From Petrotoga mobilis SJ95 (GTDB taxonomy: Bacteria > Thermotogota > Thermotogae > Petrotogales > Petrotogaceae), in contig NC_010003.1 of the NCBI RefSeq assembly GCF_000018605.1, positions 1,216,501-1,280,500 of the forward strand: 64,000 nucleotides of DNA, written 5' to 3'. Shown piece after piece: positions 57,667 through 64,000 of this stretch. Numbering within the stretch: the first letter of the stretch is position 1; each line of letters begins with the position of its first letter. A model generated the notes under the pieces. It did not search any database. It was given only the letters and a program-made list of their open reading frames with translations, and was not told the DNA's origin. Both the position numbers and the translations under genes were made by a program.

Positions 57667-57743
57667 TGGGACAAGGTGGGTTAAAAATTGGGACAGTTTT
57701 GGGTCAAATTTTGACCCAGTTGTGGGTCAATTTTTGAGACACC
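57667..57743. repeat. TTGGGACA / TGGGTCAAA palindromic cluster
   Basis: Two TTGGGACA motifs, then TGGGTCAAATTTTGACCCA (9-bp arms, 57699-57718) and a further TGGGTCAATTTTTGAGACA. Such multiple short repeats resemble transposase-binding ends of IS21-type elements; no transposase gene is near. Confidence 0.4.
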
Positions 57744-58121
57744 CTATAAGGTTTTATGTTATTAATATAAATATATAAAAATATATAATATATCTTTTCT
57801 CATTTTGTAGAGAGAAATAAAAATTTGCAGTCTAAGGTAAAAAAGTCTTTTGATAAGTTTTTTTGGAAGCTTTGTCTTTAAATTACTTTCGATTTATGAA
57901 GCTTATTTGATTATCTTTTCCCGCCCACCACCCCTTAAGGATTTCTTTTTTTATGAGGCCCATTGCCCCTAGAGGATTTATTTTTTTGATTTTTTTGCAG
58001 ATACTACTAATGGAAGGAAAAAATTCTTTGAAATGCTGAGGTAATTTTGTGATTGTTTTTAATCTCCTTAAGGCAAGAAGTCGCTTATTTCTTTGGATGG
58101 AGTATGAATTCTTACTATCCG

Positions 58122-58270
58122 TTTGGGATCATAATTAATTGTCCTCGAAATAGGATAATGGCTAGATAGTAATTATTGTCTTGGAACTTGATTTACTTTT
58201 TGTTATTTGAATGTTGTATAATTTATCCACAAGAAGATTTATTTCTTTGAATCCTCTTCGGAGTGAAGGC
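58122..58270 (+). repeat. Dispersed promoter/leader element, copy 2 (upstream of ycdB gene)
   Basis: Same element as 17047-17216 in opposite orientation: GATCATAATTAATTGTC, TAGATAGTA, TTGAATGTTGTATAATTTATCC (TATAAT at 58217-58222), then TTTATTTCTTTGAATCC and an arm/loop palindrome CTCTTCGGAG. It supplies the probable promoter of the gene starting at 58293. Confidence 0.75.
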
Positions 58271-58292
58271 AAATATGAGGAGATGGTAAACA

Positions 58293-60262
58293 ATGAAAAA
58301 TATTTTATCAGTTGTTCTTACAACTGTTATGTTCATAAGCATGTTGGCACTGGGCGTCTTTGCTGTCGAGCCGACGTATTCTTCCCAGCAGGCTAAAAAC
58401 TTAGTATCAGAGATCTCAGGTATCGATGCAGCAAAGTTTAATGCCGACCTGAGTTATAGGTACGATGTACCATCTGAGGCTTGGAATATTCACTATTGGG
58501 ATCAAGAAATAACTGTCAATGCTATGGTGGATGCCTCCACCGGTGAGTTGGTGAGCTATTGGTACTACAAAAACAATTATCCGGGCAGCGAAGATAGCAA
58601 TGTGCCAAACTACACAAGGGATGAGCTCAAAGACAATGCTTTAAACTTCATAAAGAGATACGCACCCGACAAGTATGACCAGATAGACAAAGCCCCTGAT
58701 TTTCAATATGGTTTTTATTATTATAAAGGCGGGCAGACAAATTATACCTATCATTTCAAGAGAAACATTGAACAGCTATGTGGTATCAACGACGGGATAG
58801 ATGTCAACCAAGGGATAGATATAAGCATTGATGCCGCAACCGGAAAGGTATCAAATTATTACATTAACTGGACAGACATATCTAAGGTTGACATCGATGG
58901 GTTACTGAGCGAAGATGAAGCTTTAGAGAAAATGGATCAAATAATGGGTACCTTCCTTGTCCAGAAGGAGATATGGAGAGAGAACTTCCCTCTCGAAAAT
59001 AAGCTCTTGTATGCTCCGGCCAAGAGCGCTGGCTTATATCCTTTGCCAATGGGGATTAATGCTAGAACGGGGGAGCCCGTAAACTACACCGGTCAGACTT
59101 TTGAGATGGGCGAAAGGGAAGAGTATAAAGTAACCAATGTAAATAAAATGTCTTCCCTGGGGAAGATGGATGAAAAGAAAGCAAAGGATTTTGTGGAGGA
59201 ATATCTGAAGAGCATGGGTAATGACCCAGAAAAATTCAATCTAAATATCAGTATAAATGAAAACTATAACGACCAAAATATAAACGTATATAATATTTTT
59301 GCTAATCATGGGGATAAAGATAGCAACATCACTTTTAACTCAGTAATTGAGATGGAGACAGGGAAGATAATAAGCCTTAATTATGGCAAAGGGTTAAATC
59401 AGCCGACTTTCCCTGATACCGATAATGGCATAGGAATAGAAAAGGCAGTGGAAATTGCAAAGGATTATTTATCCAAGGTAAATCTTCCTTTTGAAAACAT
59501 GTTAGTTATGTCTGGCAAAGATTACAACTACACAGTAAACTTCATCATGTATCAGGAGGGAGTCTTATACCCCGTTAATACGGTTAATGTCAATGTTGAT
59601 AACGAGGGTAAAGTAATTCGATTTAATATTAATTACAGTGACATCGAGAAGATCGATACTACTGGAATTATTACCATTGAAGAAGCCGAGGTAAAGCTGT
59701 CTCAGTATCAAAAACTTCAGCTCTCCTTTGCTTTACCGAGAGATCAGTATACAGGAGATCCTGTGGGGGAACCGATTCCTGTTTATCAACTCTCCGATAT
59801 CAACGGCTTTGGGATAGACGCCAAGACGGGTGAGTTTGTAGGATATGGTGAATCCACCTTGCCTATGCCAGGAGGAAAGGTCGACCCTTATACTGGAGTA
59901 ATCGGAGATAAGAATGAGAAGATCTTAAAGATTTTCATTGATATAGGTATTATGCCTCAACCGGTACCAGAGGTTAGTGAAAATGTGACGGTAGGCCAGG
60001 CTGCATTAATACTTACTAAGGCATTTATTCCAAATTATTATTCAACGCCAGAGCCCAGAACAGAGGAAGGGGCTGTAGAAACTACGCCTGAAGGAATCGC
60101 CTTGAAAGCTTTAATGAAACAAGGTGTGATAAAAGAGGATGTAAAACCATCCGATGCCGTTACAAGAGCCCAGATTGCCCTATGGCTTTCGAGAGCTGCG
60201 GGTTATGGTAAACTTGTAGACTCGGATATATGCTTTATATTACCGGCAAAAGATATCAATGA
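58293..60262 (+). pseudogene. YcdB/YcdC-repeat surface protein with SLH tail, 5' part
   Basis: Begins with a signal peptide (MKNILSVVLTTVMFISMLAL), then tandem YcdB/YcdC-type repeats (PSEAWNIHYWD..VNAMVDASTGELVSYWY; INVYNIF..VIEMETGKIISLNYG; YTVNFIMYQEG..VNVDNEGKVIRFNI) and the start of SLH domains (VSENVTVGQAALILTKAF; VTRAQIALWLSRAAGYGKL). After about 60262 the frame runs into the antisense of the MarR gene. The missing end (an SLH motif) lies at 61684-61806. Base and codon use are richer in GC than the neighbours, suggesting transfer from a Firmicute-like source. Confidence 0.7.
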
Positions 60263-60634
60263 CCTTGTAAAATTTTCAAAGCTTTGCCTTTCAAATTCCT
60301 TCAATCTCTTAAAAATTTTATCAACTATTTTCAATGCTTTATCAGTTAAATAAATGTGGTAAAATCTTCTGTCACTTTCATCCTGAATTCTTTTTACAAA
60401 ACCGGCCTTTTCCATTCTTCTAAGCATAATTGCAACTGTAGAAGTTGAAAGCATAACTTTTTTTGCCAAATCTTTTTGTGAAATTCCAGGATTTTTCCTA
60501 ACTATAAAAAATATCGGGATTTGACCTGGATGAATCTTGTATTTATCCATTTCACTTTTTAAAATTTGAAACTTTAATCTTTCTATCTCAGAAAAAAGTA
60601 AAAAAGTAGAAGAAAATTCAAAATTATCCACCAC
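60203..60634 (-). CDS. MarR-family regulator, C-terminus altered
   Basis: The 143-residue winged-helix regulator has the core PGISQKDLAKKVMLSTSTVAIMLRRMEKAGFVKRIQDESDRRFYHIYLTDK seen in MarR proteins (DNA helix and beta-wing with DxRxxxxxLT-like motif). GTG 60634 follows GGAGG. The last ~17 codons (after about 60262) come from antisense ycdB-SLH sequence, so its native C-terminus is probably lost. A 10-bp palindrome in its leader suggests autoregulation. Confidence 0.78.
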   Translation of the reverse strand: MVDNFEFSSTFLLFSEIERLKFQILKSEMDKYKIHPGQIPIFFIVRKNPGISQKDLAKKVMLSTSTVAIMLRRMEKAGFVKRIQDESDRRFYHIYLTDKALKIVDKIFKRLKEFERQSFENFTRSLISFAGNIKHISESTSLP

Positions 60635-60645
60635 TTTCCACCTCC

Positions 60646-60667
60646 AATAGTTTTACATAAAACTATT
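60646..60667. promoter_or_regulatory. MarR-type operator
   Basis: AATAGTTTTA-CA-TAAAACTATT, a perfect 10-bp inverted repeat just upstream of the MarR ribosome site; a half-site (AAACTATTTA) follows 8 bp further. Typical of autorepression by MarR proteins. Confidence 0.7.
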
Positions 60668-60692
60668 TTATATCAAACTATTTATTTTGTCA

Positions 60693-60721
60693 ATAAAAAA
60701 GTGCCGGATAATACCGGCACT
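60693..60721 (-). terminator. Terminator of ADH fragment
   Basis: On the minus strand AGTGCCGG-TATTAT-CCGGCACT is followed by six T. Confidence 0.9.
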
Positions 60722-60742
60722 AAAATGTAATAGCTTAAAAGA

Positions 60743-61686
60743 TTATCTTGAAATAGGCTTTAAAGAATCTCTGTATATGGAAGCAATTGTCTTTTCATCT
60801 GCTTTTATAGGTGCCATGCTTAGTAACAAACCAAGGGAAGGAGTTTCAAGGGCAAGTTTTGTTAACTTTTCTACATCATTCTCTGTAAAGCCCATATCCT
60901 CCAATTTTTCAGTTACGCCCAAATTAAACAACCATTTTTCAATTCCAGCAGCAATTTTTTCCGCTTCTCCTGGAACACCCTTTAGTCCAGGAACAATTGG
61001 CTCATATATATCTGCTAAAACTTCTGGTTTTGCAATGTATATATGTTTAACAACTGCTGGAAGAAGCATTGCAAGACCAAGTCCATGTGCTAAATCAGGT
61101 TTTACAGCGCTCAATGGATGCTCAAGTGCATGTGTAAAGTGCAACATTCCATTATCAAATGATATGCCTGCTATTGCTGATGCGTATAAAAGATAATATC
61201 TTGCTGTTAGATCATCTGGATGTGCCACTGCTTGAGGAAGATATCTAGCAATTAATCTTATTGTTTCTTTCGCAAGTAAAATTGAGTATGGGCTTGCTGC
61301 CAAAGTTGTTGCTGCCTCAGTAACATGGTTTACTGCATCTATTGAGGTAAATACAGTTTGACCCTTTGGTAGTGTAACCATTAATTGTGGATCATCAATT
61401 GCATAAAGTGGATAAATACAATCGTATGCAATTGATGGTTTGTACTCTTTTTCAAGAATTGAAGCAACAGCAAATCTATCTACTTCAGTTCCTGTTCCAT
61501 GTGTTGTATTTATTGCAATTATTGGTTTTGCTTTTTCTGGAGTAAATAAACCTTCATAAAGCTCTTCAGCAGTTTTTTCAGGATATTCAAGCAAAATAGC
61601 AACACTTTTTGCTGTATCAATTGGACTTCCTCCACCAATTCCAATAACTGCTTGAGCCCCATTTTGTAATCCCAATTCAAAAACAG
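60743..61686 (-). pseudogene. Iron-containing alcohol dehydrogenase, N-terminally truncated
   Basis: About 310 residues of a group III Fe-ADH (normal length ~390): cofactor motif IGIGGGSPIDTAKS, INTTHGTGTEVDRFAV, and metal His ligands in ASIDAVNHVTEA, FDNGMLHFTHALEHPLS and DLAHGLGLAMLLPA. The first ~75-80 residues, half of the NAD-binding domain, are missing: the frame breaks at about 61684 where plus-strand SLH coding sequence of the split ycdB gene begins. A TTG at 61675 could initiate translation, but the product would probably be inactive. Confidence 0.75.
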
Positions 61687-61806
61687 CATAGCGATAGTAA
61701 CTGCGTTAGAGGTAATGGATGTAAAAGATGGAGAATTCAAACCCTACGATTTGCTGACATTTTCTGATTTCTGTGCCATAGTATATAATGCCATGAAAAA
61801 TATGTA
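61684..61806 (+). pseudogene. YcdB-SLH surface protein, 3' part
   Basis: The plus-strand frame reads NSIAIVTALEVMDVKDGEF, then KPYDLLTFSDFCAIVYNAMKNM and a stop, a clear SLH-domain end. It continues the frame of the 58293-60262 gene, from which it is separated by the ADH-MarR segment. Confidence 0.7.
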
Positions 61807-61820
61807 GCTAAAATCGGGAA

Positions 61821-61850
61821 GGAGGTAGATAAATTAATTAATCTACCTCC
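61821..61850. terminator. Perfect palindrome, possible bidirectional terminator
   Basis: GGAGGTAGAT and ATCTACCTCC are perfect 10-bp arms around a ten-base AT loop. No strong T-run on either side. It lies between the end of the split SLH gene and the end of the Rpn remnant. Confidence 0.5.
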
Positions 61851-61857
61851 TACCCCA

Positions 61858-61959
61858 TTATTTCAACAACTTTTTTAGTTCTTCTATGGTTATTTCTAAC
61901 AAGTTATCCCCTATGTAGTTTATCGTTTTTTCATCCGCTTTTCTTATCTTGTCTTCTAT
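61858..61959 (-). pseudogene. Rpn nuclease C-terminal remnant 2, cut by IS110 end
   Basis: Encodes IEDKIRKADEKTINYIGDN and LLEITIEELKKLLK, nearly the same as the end of the 55680 remnant. Similarity between the two stops at about 61959, which therefore marks the left end of the IS110 element. A longer open frame to 62115 is not Rpn but element DNA. Confidence 0.7.
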
Positions 61960-61989
61960 GATATTTGATGATACAATATAAGCATAAAC

Positions 61990-62165
61990 AACTATTTTCT
62001 TTAAAAAATGAGTGGGTAGTAGAACGCTTATTCTTTCTGAACTTTTAAGTTCGTTTAAAAGTTTGTTCGCTACCCACTTTCCGCCCATAAATCCGATACT
62101 TGATTGACCTTTCAAGGCCGTATTAGAAGGATGATTGCAAAAGGCGGATCCTCAAACAATACTAA
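61990..62165 (+). ncRNA. Candidate IS110 bridge RNA
   Basis: Two large stem-loops precede the transposase gene. Loop 1: AGTGGGTAG (62011-62019) pairs with CTACCCACT (62070-62078), enclosing ~50 nt with a small GAACTTTTAAGTTC palindrome. Loop 2: CCGCC (62081-62085) pairs with GGCGG (62143-62147), with inner ATCC/GGAT and GATAC/GTAT-type pairings around ~20 nt. Two internal-loop hairpins in the left non-coding end is the known layout of IS110 bridge RNAs (target- and donor-binding loops). Confidence 0.6.
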
Positions 62166-62181
62166 AGCGAGGTGAAAAAAT

Positions 62182-63444
62182 ATGTATTTTGTAGGTATTG
62201 ATATTTCTAAAAACTCTTTTCATTACTACATCTCCGATTCAGGTAGGACCAAAATCGATAGTGGTAAATTCAAACAGAATATGAGTGGTTTCACCACTTT
62301 CGACAAAATTCTTAAAAAGTTCAACAAAAGAGAGATTATAATTGGTATGGAATCCACTTCTATTTACCATCAACATTTGTTTTCTTATTTACTTAAACAC
62401 GATTATGATGTCCATATCATTAATCCCCTTTTGTTGAAAGAATTCAGAAAAAGTGAAACTCTTCGCCATTCTAAAAACGACAACATTGATTCCAAGCTGA
62501 TCTCCATTTGGCTGAAAGAAAAGTATCCAGACAACATCCCTTCTTCTAAGGAGATAGATAATTTCACTCAATACTCTCGCGAGATCATTAACCTTTCTGA
62601 GGAGATTTCAAGGGTTAAGAATGAAATCAAACGTTATGTCTACCTTTTGTTCCCTGAATTGGAATCTTTTCAATCTAATATCTTTATCAAGAGTTTAATG
62701 AATTTATTGTATAACTTCCCTTCTGCAAGGAAGATCGCTACAACCAACAAAAAACAGCTTATTGATGCGATGAAGATAGATAATCAATTGTATTTCGATG
62801 AAAATAAGTTGGACCAAATCATTGAACTTTCTAAAAATTCAATAGCAAGTGGCAACGATGCGCATGAGTTAGCTCTTCAAAAAAGAATAGAATTGTTGTT
62901 CAAACTTGAATCAGATCAAAAGCTCTTCAAAGAAAAATTGAAAGAAACTTTGAACAATTCATCAAACGATGTAATTAAAAACCAGGTAGAATTAATACAA
63001 TCTCTTGATGGTTTCAATGAAACAGCTTTAAATATTGTAGCAGAAACAGGAGATATTAACCGATTCTATTCTGCTTCTGCCCTGGTGGCTTTCGTTGGCA
63101 TCGATCCTCGTACAGAGGAATCAGGTCAAATGAAAAAAGGCTGGTTCATCAATAGAAAAGGTAACAGATACCTAAGAAAAGCTGTTTACATCGCTGCCAT
63201 CGTTGCTATTCAAAACAATGAATACTTCAAGAATTATTACATGAAACTACGTACTCGAGGTAAATCACATACTGTTGCTGTGTTAGCCGTAGCGGGAAAA
63301 TTGTTGAGAATAATATATTCACTGGTAAAGAGTGGGAAAAAATATGATTCTGACTATCATTACAAATTACAAAATCAAGAACTGAGAGCTCATGGCAATT
63401 ATACAGCAAAAAAATTAAAAAGGAAAAGAGAAATAGTAACCTGA
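62182..63444 (+). CDS. IS110-family transposase (DEDD recombinase)
   Basis: A 420-residue transposase. The N-terminal RuvC-like domain begins FVGIDISKNSFHYYI (first Asp), with IIIGMESTSIYHQHLF (Glu) and SKNDNIDSKLISIWL (Asp pair); after a long coiled region the C-terminal Transposase_20 domain has SALVAFVGIDPRTEESGQMKKGWFINRKGNRYLRKAVYIAA with the catalytic Ser position. All parts are present, so the copy may be active. ATG follows GCGAGGTGA. Confidence 0.92.
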   Translation: MYFVGIDISKNSFHYYISDSGRTKIDSGKFKQNMSGFTTFDKILKKFNKREIIIGMESTSIYHQHLFSYLLKHDYDVHIINPLLLKEFRKSETLRHSKNDNIDSKLISIWLKEKYPDNIPSSKEIDNFTQYSREIINLSEEISRVKNEIKRYVYLLFPELESFQSNIFIKSLMNLLYNFPSARKIATTNKKQLIDAMKIDNQLYFDENKLDQIIELSKNSIASGNDAHELALQKRIELLFKLESDQKLFKEKLKETLNNSSNDVIKNQVELIQSLDGFNETALNIVAETGDINRFYSASALVAFVGIDPRTEESGQMKKGWFINRKGNRYLRKAVYIAAIVAIQNNEYFKNYYMKLRTRGKSHTVAVLAVAGKLLRIIYSLVKSGKKYDSDYHYKLQNQELRAHGNYTAKKLKRKREIVT

Positions 63445-63522
63445 ATAAACAACAACTGCTACTTTCAACCTAGAAGTATGACTGAATGAGGATTTTTTAA
63501 ATAGAAAATATTTAAAATTTTT

Positions 63523-64000
63523 TTAATTAAATAGGGGACTATCATACTTGACTTTTAAAATTTCTTCAGGTGAAAGAGGTTCATTATAATAATCCTCATT
63601 CGCATTATCATCTGCTCTTATGTAAGCCCCTTCAACAGACACTCCAGCGTAGAAGCCCTTTGCAATTGAATAAGAATAAATGGAGGCTTGTAATTTATAA
63701 TCTAAATCTGCAGAAAGCTGTCTACCCAATGGTCCAGCAGAAATACCAACTGAACCTCCTAAGGTAAAGTTGTTTCCCATGAACCCTTCCATTCCTTTTT
63801 CATTCATTACAACTAAGATTAACGCTGCGGATTGTACTCCTATTTGTGCTCCCCAGCTTAATCCATATATATTTACAAATGACGGCCCGTACCATTTTCC
63901 TGTTTCACTGTCTTTTCTTAATACAATGCCTTCACCATACTGTCCACCAACCACATAACCCAATTTATAAAATGTAGGAAAGATTACTAAGCCTTCTGAC
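63523..64000 (-). CDS. YSC84/SYLF-domain protein (partial, N-terminus off window)
   Basis: The frame is open to the window edge. It reads EGLVIFPTFYKLGYVVGGQYGEG, then LSWGAQIGVQSAALILVVMNEKGMEGFM and LGGSVGISAGPLGRQL, which is the SYLF (DUF500/YSC84) lipid-binding fold found in bacterial secreted proteins. ATG 63963 is internal, not the start. Role probably at the membrane; unknown in detail. Confidence 0.82.
   Translation of the reverse strand, partial: SEGLVIFPTFYKLGYVVGGQYGEGIVLRKDSETGKWYGPSFVNIYGLSWGAQIGVQSAALILVVMNEKGMEGFMGNNFTLGGSVGISAGPLGRQLSADLDYKLQASIYSYSIAKGFYAGVSVEGAYIRADDNANEDYYNEPLSPEEILKVKYDSPLFN

Larger units (their letters stand above)
57223..57934 (+). repeat. Four TTATCTATTCCCGCCC boxes
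   Basis: Copies at 57223-57247, 57521-57543, 57628-57650 and 57911-57934 share TTATCTWTTCCCRCCCNCC followed by CCCT and a GG two to six bases later. Copies 3 and 4 are also preceded by the same ~18 bp (TTTATRAAGCTTATTTGA). No coding sequence is seen in the whole 57160-58292 interval. Confidence 0.75.
61960..63490 (+). mobile_element. IS110-family insertion sequence
   Basis: Left end placed where the Rpn remnant loses similarity to its sister copy; the right end is not defined and lies somewhere between 63445 and 63522. It contains one transposase gene with a ~220-bp structured non-coding region before it. No terminal inverted repeats seen, as usual for IS110. No Rpn sequence resumes on the right, so a later rearrangement removed it. 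Confidence 0.65.

Noticed and set aside
60263-60353. C-terminal 30 residues of the long YcdB frame
   Set aside because: They are antisense to the MarR coding sequence and do not look like SLH sequence; the true end is at 61684-61806.
61960-62115. N-terminal extension of the Rpn remnant 2 frame
   Set aside because: Similarity to the sister Rpn tail stops at 61959; the rest is antisense to the candidate bridge RNA of the IS110 element.

Overview
The window is AT-rich, densely packed bacterial DNA that looks like a Thermotogota chromosome, most probably Petrotoga or a close relative. The main reasons are a gpgS-mggA pair (the mannosylglucosylglycerate solute pathway described in Petrotoga mobilis), a hydC-hydB-hydA bifurcating [FeFe]-hydrogenase operon, a lipoprotein alpha-amylase, an ornithine aminomutase operon, and frequent GTG/TTG starts behind strong GGAGG sites. 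I saw no rRNA or tRNA genes and no CRISPR array.

Layout. 1-5.1 kb (minus): a starch operon made of a GH13 amylase lipoprotein, two probable carbohydrate-binding lipoproteins, an outer-membrane-type protein and a CBM48-like protein cut by the window edge; its promoter carries two inverted repeats. 5.3-9.8 kb (plus): DUF554 membrane protein, then a degenerate M20-like peptidase, gpgS and mggA, followed by four 43-bp hairpin repeats, a DUF3783-type gene and an RNase H without a normal start codon. 10.9-19.7 kb (minus): an SsuA-type ABC importer, hydCBA and hom-thrC. Duplicated scraps of the hom start and of the ABC ATPase end show an old rearrangement here. 20.1-22.0 kb: a sugar kinase and an aldo/keto reductase. 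22.2-24.1 kb: an IscB element with a folded omegaRNA region, inserted in an HD-GYP gene remnant. 24.2-28.2 kb: CIRCE-controlled groESL, a DUF401 permease and a PAP2 phosphatase. 28.2-31.4 kb: transaldolase, and a Crp/Fnr regulator divergent from hybrid-cluster protein with a GTAAC-N4-GTTAC box between them. 31.5-34.3 kb: tldD-tldE. 34.4-39.7 kb: ord-ortA-ortB-oraS-oraE, which turns ornithine into acetyl-CoA and alanine. 39.8-46.9 kb: a close-packed plus-strand run (dnaN, ispF, nfi, MFS, comM-like, nuclease, GNAT, hemolysin III). 46.9-52.6 kb (minus): phosphotransacetylase, MATE, tex and galM.

52.8-64 kb is an accessory, scrambled zone: a truncated IS3-type element, an ABC-2 exporter, two Rpn-nuclease tail remnants, a three-gene DUF1659/DUF2922/holin-like operon, more than 1 kb of GC-rich hairpins and repeated CCCGCCC boxes, a YcdB/SLH surface-protein gene split by an ADH-MarR fragment, an intact IS110-family transposase with a candidate bridge RNA, and a YSC84-type protein running off the end.

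The observations I would look at first are: (1) the IscB element, whose predicted guide and 3' flank rebuild an HD-GYP reading frame; (2) the candidate IS110 bridge RNA; (3) a roughly 150-bp promoter element shared by the hydrogenase operon and the ycdB gene, whose hairpin tail also occurs inside mggA; (4) the reciprocal duplication scars around hom-thrC, hyd and the ABC operon; (5) the ycdB-SLH gene interrupted by a foreign ADH-MarR segment.
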